64,000 nucleotides of DNA from an uncultured Bacteroidales bacterium (lineage in GTDB: Bacteria; Bacteroidota; Bacteroidia; Bacteroidales; WCHB1-69): the NCBI GenBank assembly GCA_900315705.1, contig ONAB01000002.1:188399-252398 (forward strand). The letters run 5' to 3'. Every line of letters begins with the position of its first letter. Within the stretch, counting starts at the first letter, position 1. Below are positions 1 to 8,869 of the stretch, piece by piece. The position numbers were made by a program, and so were the translations under genes. Below the pieces are notes generated by a model, which was not told the origin of the DNA, did no database searches, and saw only the letters and a list, made by a program, of their open reading frames with translations.

Positions 1-294
1 GTAATGGTGCAGCAGATGCCCAACACTTACATTCCCAACGCCTTCACGCCCCAAGGAGAGGTCAACAATGTTTTCCTGCCCGCCAACACATTTGTCTCAG
101 GCGAGCACTACAACCTGCGCATCTATGCCCGCACGGGCGAACTCATATTCCTGTCGCGCGACCCCAACATCGGGTGGGACGGCACCGCCCGGGGCAAGCC
201 CTGTCCCATCGGGGTCTATATCTACAAGCTCACCTACTCGCGCCCCGACGGCACCTATTATGAGAAGACAGGCACCGTGACGCTTATTCGATAA
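1..294 (+). CDS. C-terminal end of a T9SS-secreted protein (type B / gliding-motility C-terminal domain), partial
   Basis: The reading frame is open from the first base of the window, so only the last ~97 residues of a longer protein are seen. They contain YIPNAFTPQGEVNNVF, followed by an Ig-like strand pattern (LRIYARTGELIF...GWDGTARGKPCPIGVYIYKLTY) and a final VTLIR. This is the pattern of the CHU_C / gliding motility-associated C-terminal domain, the type B sorting signal that sends proteins through the type IX secretion system to the cell surface. What the secreted part does cannot be told from here. A PorE-like T9SS protein and a second, type A, T9SS cargo in the same window support an active T9SS. 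Confidence 0.85.
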   Translation, partial: VMVQQMPNTYIPNAFTPQGEVNNVFLPANTFVSGEHYNLRIYARTGELIFLSRDPNIGWDGTARGKPCPIGVYIYKLTYSRPDGTYYEKTGTVTLIR

Positions 295-311
295 GCCAAG
301 AAAATCCACGC

Positions 312-1322
312 TTACATTTTTCTTACATCATAAACGGGCACCTCCACCACCTCTTGCAAGGCGGTGCGCATCCGCTCTGACTCCACCTTGAAACCTGTGG
401 GAGAAACAGGATTGATGCAGATGGCCAGCAATTTCGGACGTTTCACCACCATCAGGCGGCCACCTTTCTGCAAAAAGCCGCCCAACACGATCGGGGAAAC
501 GAATATCTTGGTAAAATCTTTTACAATCAAGCAGATATCTTTTACATTGGGCTGCATCCGCAAATACTCCAGCATATTGTCGGTGACGATGCCGCTGACG
601 AACAGCGTGGTGCCGTGGCTGAAGAGTTTGTCCTTGCACTTGGTGAAGAGCAGCGGGGAGGCAATGGGCAAAGGATACAGCACGCCCTCCTCGATGGCAC
701 AGATGCCCGGCTCCGACCACATCAGGGTCTCCGACAAGGGAGAGTCGTATTCGGGCAGTTGTGTCAGCTGATACACAAAGCGCGTTTTGCTGACCACAGA
801 GGCCAAGTCGGGGGCGATGGCCGCGCCCGTGGACAGGATCAGTCCCTCCGTGATGGCGGGCGAGGCAGGACTTTTGCGGGAGAGGGCGCCGTCCACGATG
901 GTCAGGTCCACGCCCAACTCGTCCATCTGCCCGATGAGGGCACGCACGCGCTCTGTGGAGGCCGGCCCCGTCAGTATCACCTTGCCGCGCTGCAAAACAC
1001 GGGCCGTGACCAGACGGCCCAGCGAGGTCATCTCGCCCGACACCTGGCAAATCTCCGACAGGAGTTGCCGCTGCCGGTAGTGGTACTCCGACGTGACAAA
1101 GAACATCCCCTCCGCCAGCTCTATCTCCGGCTTCTCGGTCTGCGTCACCTGGTCGGTTTTCTCGCCGTCGAGGCCGATGGAGGTCACGGCAACCACTCTG
1201 TCGGTATGCTGCAGTTGCTCCAGCACATAGTTCAAGCACACCGTCTTTCCGGTGTTCTTGGCCATACCCACAATCGAGAGGCTGCGCAAGGGCAATATAC
1301 TGGAAATCAAATCTTCAGACAC
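312..1322 (-). CDS. P-loop NTPase, possibly KamB-like subunit of a lysine 5,6-aminomutase reactivase
   Basis: A 336-residue soluble protein with an N-terminal Walker A motif GMAKNTGKT (residues 19-27), followed by VAVTSIGLDGEKTD. I see no membrane segment or signal peptide. A GMxKNxGKT P-loop followed by TSIGxDGE resembles, from memory, proteins annotated as KamB in lysine/ornithine fermentation clusters, where KamB and KamC reactivate the cobalamin-dependent 5,6-aminomutase. Supporting context is indirect: kal, kce and a cobalamin adenosyltransferase lie 15-20 kb away, but kamA, kamD, kamE and kamC are not in the window. The gene is followed on the same strand by nothing (it converges on the T9SS cargo gene). 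The family call is a guess; the P-loop is certain. Confidence 0.45.
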   Translation of the reverse strand: MSEDLISSILPLRSLSIVGMAKNTGKTVCLNYVLEQLQHTDRVVAVTSIGLDGEKTDQVTQTEKPEIELAEGMFFVTSEYHYRQRQLLSEICQVSGEMTSLGRLVTARVLQRGKVILTGPASTERVRALIGQMDELGVDLTIVDGALSRKSPASPAITEGLILSTGAAIAPDLASVVSKTRFVYQLTQLPEYDSPLSETLMWSEPGICAIEEGVLYPLPIASPLLFTKCKDKLFSHGTTLFVSGIVTDNMLEYLRMQPNVKDICLIVKDFTKIFVSPIVLGGFLQKGGRLMVVKRPKLLAICINPVSPTGFKVESERMRTALQEVVEVPVYDVRKM

Positions 1323-1343
1323 CTCAGTTGCAAAATCGGCGGT

Positions 1344-2636
1344 TTATTTGTTCTTTTTCATCAGTTCTTCAATCTCATCCACCTCCACCGGGGTGCCGGC
1401 AAACAGGTCGATAGGCTTGTCGGCCACGACAACGTCGGTCTCGATGCGCACGCCGATGCCCTCTTCGGCAATGTAGATGCCGGGTTCGCAGCTAAGCACG
1501 TTGCCGGGTTGGAACACCCAGTCGCGCTGCCCCACATCGTGCACGTCCAGTCCGATGAAGTGGCTGGTGTTGTGCATATAGTATTTCTTGAACAAGGGGG
1601 CGGCGGGATCCTGGTTGGCCAGGTCTTCGCTCGTATAGAGGCCCAGCTTGATGAGCTCCTCGTTCATTCTCTTGAAGACAAAATCATTGATTTTATGAAT
1701 CGTCATACCCGGGCGGAAGCGTGGGATGGTTTCCTTGTAGATGGTGAGCACCGCCTCATACACTTGCCGCTGGCGCGGGGTGAAAACGCCGTTCACGGGT
1801 ACTGTGCGCGAGCAGTCGCCGGCATAGTTGGCATATTCGGCACCGAAGTCCATCAGCAAGAGGTCGCCGTCCTGCATCTGCTTGTCGTTCTTGATATAAT
1901 GGAGGATGCAGGTGTCGGGGCCGGAGGCCACGATAGGGGCAAACGAGTGGGTGGTGGCGCCGTTGCGGATCATCTCGTATGTCAGCTCCGCCTCAATCTC
2001 GTACTCATAGCGGCCCGGGCGGATGGCGGTAAGGGCACGCTCAAAGGCCTGCCGAGTGATCTGGCAGGCTTGTTTCAATGTTGCCAATTCCTCGGAAGAC
2101 TTGACCGCCCGCAGCGGATAGAGAATCGGGGCCAGGCGGCGGTAGTCGTGCAGCGGATAGTCCTTCTTGAGCTGCGCGGCAAAGCGCACCTCGTGGGTGG
2201 GGAAGGTCGGCTTGATGCGCGGGTCCTCGGGAATATGGAGATAGACGTGCTCGGAGTTCATCATCAGGTCGTTGAGTACACCCTCGAAGGACTCCGTGAA
2301 CATCACCGTGCGGATGCCAGAGAGTTCAGAGGCCTGCTCGCGACTCAGCCGGTGGCCGAACCAGACGATTTTCTCGGGAGAGGGATTCTTGATGAAGAGA
2401 ATCTCCCGGTAGTCTGGGTTGGGATGCCACGGGGCCATCGTCAGGAAGGTCTCCTCCTGGTCGATGCCGCAAAGATAGAGCAGGTCCGAATTCTGACGGA
2501 ACGGGTGTGTGGTGTCTCCGCAGCGGGGGTATTCGTCGTGCGACACCAGTATGGCGACCGAGTTGGGTGCCATCTCGCCCACCACGCGTTTGCGGTTGCG
2601 GGTGTAGAAACTGTTATCCAAAGGTTTGTAGCGCAT
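1344..2636 (-). CDS. pepP: Xaa-Pro aminopeptidase (aminopeptidase P, M24B)
   Basis: A 430-residue cytosolic metallopeptidase that removes an N-terminal residue preceding proline. The N-terminal creatinase-like domain includes PFRQNSDLLYLCGIDQEE. The C-terminal pita-bread domain shows the metal ligands in order: LLMDFGAEYANYAGDCSRTVP (two Asp, about residues 265-280), HNTSHFIGLDVHDVG (His), CEPGIYI (Glu) and VRIETDV (Glu). The length is normal for bacterial PepP. It is 18 bp downstream of the prohibitin-like gene and 21 bp upstream of the KamB-like gene, all on the minus strand, so the three probably form one transcript. Confidence 0.93.
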   Translation of the reverse strand: MRYKPLDNSFYTRNRKRVVGEMAPNSVAILVSHDEYPRCGDTTHPFRQNSDLLYLCGIDQEETFLTMAPWHPNPDYREILFIKNPSPEKIVWFGHRLSREQASELSGIRTVMFTESFEGVLNDLMMNSEHVYLHIPEDPRIKPTFPTHEVRFAAQLKKDYPLHDYRRLAPILYPLRAVKSSEELATLKQACQITRQAFERALTAIRPGRYEYEIEAELTYEMIRNGATTHSFAPIVASGPDTCILHYIKNDKQMQDGDLLLMDFGAEYANYAGDCSRTVPVNGVFTPRQRQVYEAVLTIYKETIPRFRPGMTIHKINDFVFKRMNEELIKLGLYTSEDLANQDPAAPLFKKYYMHNTSHFIGLDVHDVGQRDWVFQPGNVLSCEPGIYIAEEGIGVRIETDVVVADKPIDLFAGTPVEVDEIEELMKKNK

Positions 2637-2654
2637 ATCTATAATACTTTTAAT

Positions 2655-3452
2655 CTACTTGATGTTGATGAAGGGCACCGCACCGCCAGTATATTCGGGC
2701 AGCTTGCCGTCCCACTTCTGCACGGCCTCGTATTCCACGAGTTTGGGGTTCTTTTCCAAAGCGTTGGCCTTGATGCGGATGGCTTCGGCCTCGGCTTCAG
2801 CCTTGATCTTGGTCTGCTTGGCCTGCTCCTCAATCTGGATGGTGACGTTCTTCGCCTTCAGGGCGTTCTGCTCGGCCACCTGTTTCTCCTTGATGGCTGT
2901 TTCAAACTCGTCGTCAAAATCGATGTTGACCAGTTGAAAGTGTATGTTCGTGAAATAGCGGTTGTCGAGGGTGTTGCGCAATTTGGTCTCGATCTCGGCC
3001 CTCACCTTGTCGCGGTTCTCAACAATCTGGGTGGCGTTGAAGTTGCCGAAACTGCTCTTGACTGCGCTGCGGATGTAGGGTTCCACAATGCGGGTATGGT
3101 AGTCGTTGCCCACCTTCTTGATCAGCAGGCTCACATTCTCCGTCACCAGGTCGTAGTTGATGGTGTAGGTAACCTCCGACGTCTGCACGTCACGCGTATA
3201 GGAGTTCTCCGTGCCGTCGAATTTCTTCTGCTGCACGTTCACCTTCTGCACGCTCTGGATATAGGGAATCTTGATGTGCAAGCCATCCAGGACCGCCTTG
3301 TCGTGGATTTTGCCGAAGGTGGAAAGCACGCCGCGCTCGGTGGATTTCACCGTATAAAACGAACTGAACAGCGTAAGCAGAAGGAAAAAACCCAAAATGC
3401 CTAACAGCGTCCATCTTAAGGGTTTACGGGATGAATCTTTGATAGTAATCAT
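2655..3452 (-). CDS. Prohibitin-family (SPFH/Band 7) membrane protein
   Basis: A 265-residue protein with one N-terminal membrane segment (about residues 15-37, LLGILGFFLLLTLFSSFY), then a Band 7/SPFH domain starting TVKSTERGVLSTFGK. Next come an SPFH core with NFNATQIVENRDKVRAEIE and a charged, alanine-rich coiled coil (EKQVAEQNALKAKN...AEAEAEAIRIKANALEK). It ends in the typical prohibitin tail KWDGKLPEYTGGAVPFINIK. Prohibitin-like proteins form membrane-associated oligomeric rings that scaffold proteases and membrane microdomains. It is first gene of a minus-strand set with pepP and the KamB-like gene. A second SPFH protein, FloA, is encoded about 9 kb away. Confidence 0.9.
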   Translation of the reverse strand: MITIKDSSRKPLRWTLLGILGFFLLLTLFSSFYTVKSTERGVLSTFGKIHDKAVLDGLHIKIPYIQSVQKVNVQQKKFDGTENSYTRDVQTSEVTYTINYDLVTENVSLLIKKVGNDYHTRIVEPYIRSAVKSSFGNFNATQIVENRDKVRAEIETKLRNTLDNRYFTNIHFQLVNIDFDDEFETAIKEKQVAEQNALKAKNVTIQIEEQAKQTKIKAEAEAEAIRIKANALEKNPKLVEYEAVQKWDGKLPEYTGGAVPFINIK

Positions 3453-3481
3453 AATAATTCTCTTTAAAGGTTTTCAAAATG

Positions 3482-3489
3482 CAAATATA
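3482..3489 (-). promoter_or_regulatory. Bacteroidetes -7 promoter element upstream of the prohibitin-like gene
   Basis: On the minus strand this reads TATATTTG, matching TAnnTTTG, about 30 bp before the start codon. I see no well-spaced TTTG -33 element. Confidence 0.6.
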
Positions 3490-3529
3490 CAGTATTTTTC
3501 TGTGTAGCCCTCCCCAAAAAATCAAGCAG

Positions 3530-3559
3530 TTGGAAAGTGAACAAAAAAGAGTATTTTTG
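3530..3559 (+). promoter_or_regulatory. Promoter of tpiA
   Basis: TTG (3530-3532), a 19-bp spacer and TATTTTTG (3552-3559) fit the Bacteroidetes housekeeping consensus TTTG-N19-21-TAnnTTTG. It lies 64 bp before the tpiA ATG, divergent from the prohibitin promoter. Confidence 0.75.
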
Positions 3560-3623
3560 CAGCGGCAAAAACAAAGGATTGCTACGCATTAACTTTATTG
3601 ACTAACCTTTTAAAATCTTGAAT

Positions 3624-4406
3624 ATGAAACCGAAAATTGTCATTGGCAACTGGAAGATGAACAAAAACTTCGATGAAGCGGAAGAACTCATCAGCGAAAT
3701 TGAAGAAAAACTGGAAAACTACAATCTTGAGACGGAGGTTGTGCTCTGTCCGCCTTTGATATACGCCGAGTTGGTGACCGACCACGCCAATGAGGAGGGC
3801 AGCCAGTTCTACGCCGGCGTGCAGAACGTGAGCGAATATGAGAACGGCGCCTACACGGGCGAGGTATCGGCCGAGATGCTGGCCAATATGGATGTCTCCT
3901 TCTGCATCGTGGGCCACTCCGAGCGCAGAAAATACTTCGGCGAAACCAACGCCATCGTGCTCAAGAAGATGCTGCGCCTGCTGGCCAACGACATCGTGCC
4001 GGTGATGTGCTGCGGCGAGTCCCTCGACGAGCGCAAGGCCAACCAACACTTCGAGGTGGTGAAGAAGCAACTCGAAGAGTCCGTCTATCAACTCACGCCC
4101 GACCAGATGGAGCGCGTGATGATCGCCTACGAACCCATCTGGGCCATCGGCACCGGCGAAACCGCCACCCCCGCACAGGCACAGGAGATGCTCGCCTTCA
4201 TCCGCAACATCATCGAGAAGAAGTTTGGCACCGAAATGGCTGTCAACACCTATATTCTTTACGGCGGCAGCTGCAACGCCAAGAACGCCCTCGAACTCTT
4301 CTCCCAGCAGGATGTGGACGGCGGACTGATCGGCGGCGCCTCCCTCAAGGCCGACGACTTCGTGAAGATCATCGAGGCCGGCGAAACCGTCATCAAGGAC
4401 AATTAA
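3624..4406 (+). CDS. tpiA: Triose-phosphate isomerase
   Basis: Interconverts dihydroxyacetone phosphate and glyceraldehyde 3-phosphate in glycolysis and gluconeogenesis. The 260-residue product opens with MKPKIVIGNWKMNKN, holding the substrate-binding Asn and Lys. GHSERR carries the catalytic His, AYEPIWAIGTG the catalytic Glu, and YGGSCNAKN and GLIGGASL form the phosphate-binding loops. The length is that of ordinary TIM. A TTG two codons upstream is in frame, but ATG at 3624 fits the family start. The PorE-like lipoprotein gene follows after 43 bp. Confidence 0.97.
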   Translation: MKPKIVIGNWKMNKNFDEAEELISEIEEKLENYNLETEVVLCPPLIYAELVTDHANEEGSQFYAGVQNVSEYENGAYTGEVSAEMLANMDVSFCIVGHSERRKYFGETNAIVLKKMLRLLANDIVPVMCCGESLDERKANQHFEVVKKQLEESVYQLTPDQMERVMIAYEPIWAIGTGETATPAQAQEMLAFIRNIIEKKFGTEMAVNTYILYGGSCNAKNALELFSQQDVDGGLIGGASLKADDFVKIIEAGETVIKDN

Positions 4407-4449
4407 AACCGTTTTCCTACGTTAATCACCTTTGAGATTTTTACTCAAG

Positions 4450-6480
4450 ATGAAAAAATTCTGGCTTCCATTGCTGCTCGGCGTGTGGATCACGTTCCTT
4501 GTCTTGCCCGCTTGCGCGCAAGAAGAGGACCCCTGCACCCAAACAATGGACAAGGCCAGTGAAAAACTCTTCAAGAAGGCCCGCGACCTGCATAAGAGCG
4601 GAAAAAAAGACGAGGCCTTCGAAATCTACAACGAAATTCTGGAAGAACATCCCGAGTATTTGGAGGTCAACTACTACTACGCACTCGGGATGTACCTTCC
4701 CATTGAGGCTAATAACCTGCAGTCGAGGACCAAGAACAAGTCGGACGTGGACAAGGCGCTGGCCGCGTTCAACCGGATTTACGACGTCTGTCCATATTTC
4801 AAAATCCACTGCAACTACTACGCTATGCGCCTGGCCTACGCCAACGAGCGGTTCCAGGAGGCCATCAAGTTCGCGCAGGTGATTGTGGACAATCCCGACG
4901 CCTTCACGGGCACCAAGGACACGATGCTGCAGGAGAGCAAGCTGCTCATTCGCCGCGCCACCTTCTTCGACAAGGTGCTCAACAACCCCGTGCCCTTCGA
5001 CCCGAAGGCCGTGGAGGGCATCTCCACCAAGGCCGACGAGTACCTCGGCACCCTCTCGCCCGACGGCAGCCTTTTCTACTTCACCCGCCGGCAGGAGGTC
5101 AACGAGGACAGCTTCTTCGGCAGCGAGAAGACCAAAAAGGAGTTCTTCAGCTTCAGCGAGAAGAAAAACGGCCTGTTCGGTGCCGGCAAACCCCTTGACG
5201 CACCCTTCAACAACGCCCGCGGCGAGGGCAGTCCCACCATCAACATCACCAATGACCTGATCATCTTCGCCAAACTGATGCCCACCACCGTCAAGGGCCA
5301 CTCCTACAACAACTACGACCTCTATTTTTCAGAGCTCATCGACGGCTACTGGACCGACCCGCAGAGCCTCGGCGCCAACATCAACCGTCCCGACTCTTGG
5401 GAGTCGCAGCCATCGCTCAGCTCCGATGGCAAGGTGCTCTTCTTTGCCTCCGACCGCCCCGGCAGCATCGGCGGCTCCGACATCTGGTTCTCGCAACGCA
5501 ACAGCGACGGCTCCTGGCGCAAGCCCGTCAACCTCGGCCCCGTCGTCAACTCCGAGCGGGACGAGCGCTCCCCCTTCCTGCACACCGACAGCAAAACCCT
5601 CTATTTCTCCTCCGATGGACACGACTGTATCGGCGGACAGGACATCTTTTACTCCAAACTCGACGAAAAAGGGCAATGGACCATCCCTACCAATATTGGC
5701 TACCCCATCAACTCGGAGGGGGACGATGTCAACTTCTTTGTAAGCCTGGACGGCAAGACCGGCTACTTCTGTTCCCGCAAACTGGGAGGAGGCGAGTCGG
5801 TCAGTGACTGGAACTTCTACCAGTTCGATTTGTACGAGGAGGCGCGCCCGCACACGATGTCCATCATCAAGGGCACCGTCACAGCCGACGACGGCGACCT
5901 GGAAGGGGCCACCGTTGAGATTCGCGACACCGCCGCCAACGTCATCGCCACCGGCGTGGTCAGCGCCAACAACCAGAAGTTCGCCGTGGCCACCGAGGTC
6001 AAGAAAGACGACCCGCAGCCGCTCATTGTCACCGTCAAGAAAGAGGGACACTCCTACGACTCACAGGTTATCACCCCCGAGCAACTCACCGAGCCCGTCG
6101 TCACCAAGAACGCCGAGGTCAAGGCCATCGAGACCGGCAAGGTGTGCGACCTGCGCGACATCTACTACGAGACCAACTCCTACCAGCTTACCGCCAACTC
6201 CAAGATCGTGCTCGCCCTCTTCATCGAGTTTCTCAAGGAAAACCCCACGGTGAAGGTGGAGATACAGGGACACACCGACAACGTGGGCAATGACGACGCC
6301 AACCTCAAGCTCTCCGAACAGCGTGCCAAGGCCGTGTATGACTACGTGGTGGGCAAAGGCATCCCCGCCAATCGCCTGCGCTACAAGGGATACGGCGAGT
6401 CTCAACCCATCGCCGACAACAACACGGCGACCGGACGCGCCAAGAACAGAAGAACCGTTTTCCTCATCTATGAAAAATAA
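4450..6480 (+). CDS. PorE-like outer-membrane lipoprotein: TPR, PD40 propeller, regulatory domain, OmpA C-domain
   Basis: About 676 residues. A signal peptide ends in LVLPAC, a plausible lipobox. A TPR-like helical region follows (about 30-150), then repeated PD40/WD-like blades (YLGTLSPDGSLFYFTRR, LSSDGKVLFFASDRPGSIGGSDIWF, HTDSKTLYFSSDG..GGQDIFYS, DVNFFVSLDGKTGYF; about 190-450). Next is a carboxypeptidase-regulatory-like fold (about 460-530) and an OmpA peptidoglycan-binding domain with VEIQGHTDNVGNDDANLKLSEQRAKAV. This is the domain order of PorE, the lipoprotein that anchors the T9SS to peptidoglycan. Many Bacteroidetes have paralogues with the same layout, so the PorE identity is probable, not proven. 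I chose ATG 4450 over a TTG at 4432 because it gives a cleaner signal peptide. It overlaps murC by 11 bp. Confidence 0.75.
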   Translation: MKKFWLPLLLGVWITFLVLPACAQEEDPCTQTMDKASEKLFKKARDLHKSGKKDEAFEIYNEILEEHPEYLEVNYYYALGMYLPIEANNLQSRTKNKSDVDKALAAFNRIYDVCPYFKIHCNYYAMRLAYANERFQEAIKFAQVIVDNPDAFTGTKDTMLQESKLLIRRATFFDKVLNNPVPFDPKAVEGISTKADEYLGTLSPDGSLFYFTRRQEVNEDSFFGSEKTKKEFFSFSEKKNGLFGAGKPLDAPFNNARGEGSPTINITNDLIIFAKLMPTTVKGHSYNNYDLYFSELIDGYWTDPQSLGANINRPDSWESQPSLSSDGKVLFFASDRPGSIGGSDIWFSQRNSDGSWRKPVNLGPVVNSERDERSPFLHTDSKTLYFSSDGHDCIGGQDIFYSKLDEKGQWTIPTNIGYPINSEGDDVNFFVSLDGKTGYFCSRKLGGGESVSDWNFYQFDLYEEARPHTMSIIKGTVTADDGDLEGATVEIRDTAANVIATGVVSANNQKFAVATEVKKDDPQPLIVTVKKEGHSYDSQVITPEQLTEPVVTKNAEVKAIETGKVCDLRDIYYETNSYQLTANSKIVLALFIEFLKENPTVKVEIQGHTDNVGNDDANLKLSEQRAKAVYDYVVGKGIPANRLRYKGYGESQPIADNNTATGRAKNRRTVFLIYEK

Positions 6481-7828
6481 AGCGATATACTTCCTCGGCA
6501 TCGGAGGCATCGGAATGAGTGCCCTGGCCCAGTACTTCATTGCGGAAGGGGCACACGTTTATGGTTACGACCTCACCCCCTCCCCTATCACTGAGATGCT
6601 GTCGCGCAAAGGGGCCATTATCCATTACGACGAAAACTGCGAGAAGATTCCCGCCCACATCGACTTTGTGGTGCATACCCCTGCCGTGAGCACGCAGCAC
6701 GCGGAGTACCAATATTTCGTACAAAACAATATCCCCATCTACAAGCGGGCGCAGGTGCTCGGACACCTGACCGAGCGGATGCCCGCCATCGCGGTGGCCG
6801 GCACCCACGGCAAAACCACCACCACCTCGATGGTCACCCACCTGCTGCACCCTCAAGTGCCGGTGGCGGCCTTCATCGGCGGCATCGCCAAGAACTTCGA
6901 CGACAACCTCGTGCTCGACCCCAACCCAATGATGGCAGTGGCCGAGGCCGACGAGTACGACCGCTCCTTCCTCACACTCCACCCCTCCACAGCGATCATC
7001 ACCGCAATGGATGCCGACCACCTCGACATCTATGGCACCCTCGACAACCTCGTGGCCGCCTTCCAGCAGTTCGCCCTCCAGTCGGGCACGCTGCTCATCG
7101 AGGAGCAGATTGCCGGCAAAATCACCCATCCGCGCAAGCGCGTGTACGGCACCGAGCCCACCGCAGACTACTACGTCCACAACATTGTGCTGAAGCCCAA
7201 CTGCGCCACCTTCGACCTGCGCACCCCCAACGGAACCCTTACCGGTCTGCAACTGCACGCCAACGGGCTCTACAACGTGCTCAACGCCACCGCCGCCATC
7301 GCCGCCCTGACCGAAGAGGCCGGCACGCGCGGCGAGCTCAAGAGCGTGCTCGCGCCGGACATCCTGCGCGAAAAGCTCAACACCTTCGCCGGCGTGAAAC
7401 GCCGCTTCGACTATATCGTGGACAACGGCAGCCATATTTTCATCGACGACTACGCGCACCACCCCGAGGAGATGCACTCCTTCATCACCGCCGTGCGCAA
7501 AATATACCCGGGCAAAACCATCACGGGCATCTTCCAGCCACACCTCTACAGCCGCACCCGCGACTTTGAGCAGGCCTTCGCCGAGGTGCTCGCCCAACTC
7601 GACCAAGTCATCCTGCTGCCCATCTACCCTGCCCGCGAGCAGCCTATTCCCGGCGTCACCTCCGAGCATCTGCTCTCGCTCATCCCCAACGCCAACAAGA
7701 GAGTCCTGGCCAAAGACGAGCTGATTCCCTACCTCGCCACCCACCCGCAAGAGGTGCTGCTCACCATCGGGGCCGGCGACATCGACCGGCTCGTGCCCCA
7801 AATCCGCGACCTCATCCTTACCCAATGA
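6470..7828 (+). CDS. murC: UDP-N-acetylmuramate--L-alanine ligase
   Basis: Adds L-alanine to UDP-MurNAc, the first amino-acid step of peptidoglycan synthesis, in the cytosol. The 452-residue protein begins MKNKAIYFLGIGGIGMSALA (Rossmann-like UDP-binding domain). It carries the ATP-binding loop AVAGTHGKTTTTSM near residue 110, EADEYDRSFL, the central HLDIYG and the C-terminal FDDYAHHPEEM-type motif (IFIDDYAHHPEE). The GIGGIGMS start favours MurC over the recycling ligase Mpl. The start ATG lies within the 3' end of the upstream lipoprotein gene (11-bp overlap), suggesting translational coupling. None of the usual dcw-cluster partners (mur, ftsW, ftsQ, ftsA, ftsZ) are beside it. Confidence 0.93.
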   Translation: MKNKAIYFLGIGGIGMSALAQYFIAEGAHVYGYDLTPSPITEMLSRKGAIIHYDENCEKIPAHIDFVVHTPAVSTQHAEYQYFVQNNIPIYKRAQVLGHLTERMPAIAVAGTHGKTTTTSMVTHLLHPQVPVAAFIGGIAKNFDDNLVLDPNPMMAVAEADEYDRSFLTLHPSTAIITAMDADHLDIYGTLDNLVAAFQQFALQSGTLLIEEQIAGKITHPRKRVYGTEPTADYYVHNIVLKPNCATFDLRTPNGTLTGLQLHANGLYNVLNATAAIAALTEEAGTRGELKSVLAPDILREKLNTFAGVKRRFDYIVDNGSHIFIDDYAHHPEEMHSFITAVRKIYPGKTITGIFQPHLYSRTRDFEQAFAEVLAQLDQVILLPIYPAREQPIPGVTSEHLLSLIPNANKRVLAKDELIPYLATHPQEVLLTIGAGDIDRLVPQIRDLILTQ

Positions 7829-7835
7829 TAAAGAA

Positions 7836-7854
7836 AGATGCCCTGAGAGCATCT
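7836..7854 (+). other. Short stem-loop after murC
   Basis: AGATGC and GCATCT form a 6-bp stem around a 7-base loop just after the murC stop codon. There is no T-run, so it is not a convincing terminator. Confidence 0.25.
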
Positions 7855-7886
7855 CATCAATACTAACACTACAATACCCTACTATC

Positions 7887-8831
7887 GTGAAACTGAGAAC
7901 CTTACTACCCGCTTTCCTCCTGATCATATTGGCGTTTCCTTTGGCAGCGCAGCAAAAAACGACCGTCGATTACGTCGTTCGGGACTCCGGTCCCCTCAAA
8001 ATGGACGTATATGTGCCAGCCGTGCAAAACGAGCATCACGCTTGCCTCATCTTTTTGTTCGGCGGCGGATTTATGTCGGGATCGCGTAACGACACCATAC
8101 AGGTGAATCCTGTCGTGCGGTGGGCTATGGACAACGGCTACGTGCTCTTCGTCCCCGACTACAGACTGGGATTGAAGGGGGCTGGCAACTCCTCCATCAT
8201 CTCGGGCATCAAAAAGTTCGACAATGCCATCAACTGGGCGGCGGAGGACTTGCTGTCGTGTGTGGACTACATCCTGAAGAATATGCTGAAAACGCCGCAG
8301 TTCACCATCGACCCGCAATACATCATCACGATGGGAAGCAGTGCCGGGGCCATCACCGCGCTACAGGCCGACTACAAGCTGGGCAACCGCACGGGTGGCG
8401 CCAAAGCCCTGCCCGAGGAGTTCCGGTTCGCCGCCGTGCTCTCCTTCTCCGGGGCCATCTTCTCGCACAACGGCAGTATCAAGTACAAAGTGCACGCACC
8501 CGCCCCCACGCTCTTCTATCACGGCACCGATGACAGATTGGTGACTTACAAGAAAATACAATTCGCCAACATCGGCCTTTTCGGCAGCAACAATCTGGCC
8601 AAACGTTTCAAGAAGTTCGATTATCCCTACTCCATCCATAGATACAAAGGTGCCGCCCACGAAATCGCAGGCGGCTATATCGCGGAATTCCGGAGCATCG
8701 GGATTTTCCTGGACGACTACGTGTACAAACACCGGAAACTGCAACAGGACTTCCTCATATACGACCCAAACATCCCGCAAATGCCCTGGTCAAGATACCG
8801 GGTCAGAGACCTAAAAAAAACGGGAAACTAA
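7887..8831 (+). CDS. Secreted alpha/beta-hydrolase (esterase-like)
   Basis: A 314-residue protein with a clear N-terminal signal peptide (LLPAFLLIILAFPLAAQQ), so it is exported. The fold is the carboxylesterase type of alpha/beta hydrolase: an oxyanion-loop motif FLFGGGFMSGSRND, a nucleophile elbow GSSAG (Ser, about residue 152), an acidic residue in YHGTDDRLV, and a C-terminal His in GAAHEIAG. These form a complete candidate catalytic triad. The start codon is GTG. The substrate is unknown; related Bacteroidetes proteins are annotated as lipases or acetyl-xylan-type esterases. It stands alone after murC and its stop codon lies inside the loop of the terminator. Confidence 0.8.
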   Translation: MKLRTLLPAFLLIILAFPLAAQQKTTVDYVVRDSGPLKMDVYVPAVQNEHHACLIFLFGGGFMSGSRNDTIQVNPVVRWAMDNGYVLFVPDYRLGLKGAGNSSIISGIKKFDNAINWAAEDLLSCVDYILKNMLKTPQFTIDPQYIITMGSSAGAITALQADYKLGNRTGGAKALPEEFRFAAVLSFSGAIFSHNGSIKYKVHAPAPTLFYHGTDDRLVTYKKIQFANIGLFGSNNLAKRFKKFDYPYSIHRYKGAAHEIAGGYIAEFRSIGIFLDDYVYKHRKLQQDFLIYDPNIPQMPWSRYRVRDLKKTGN

Positions 8832-8846
8832 GTTTCCCGTTTTTTA
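8815..8846. terminator. Bidirectional rho-independent terminator
   Basis: An AAACGGGAAACT / AGTTTCCCGTTT stem with A-rich and T-rich flanks lies between the convergent hydrolase and cstA genes. The hydrolase stop codon TAA is inside the hairpin. Confidence 0.88.
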
Positions 8847-8869
8847 TGCTTATCAAAAAAATGAAATCC

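Noticed and set aside
615..3404. 929-codon open frame antisense to the KamB-like, pepP and prohibitin genes
   Set aside because: It spans three well-supported genes on the other strand, has a low-complexity His/Gly/Val-rich product and no motifs; it reflects GC-rich codon bias.
7836..7854. Stem-loop after murC as a terminator
   Set aside because: Short stem and no T-run; listed only as a weak hairpin.
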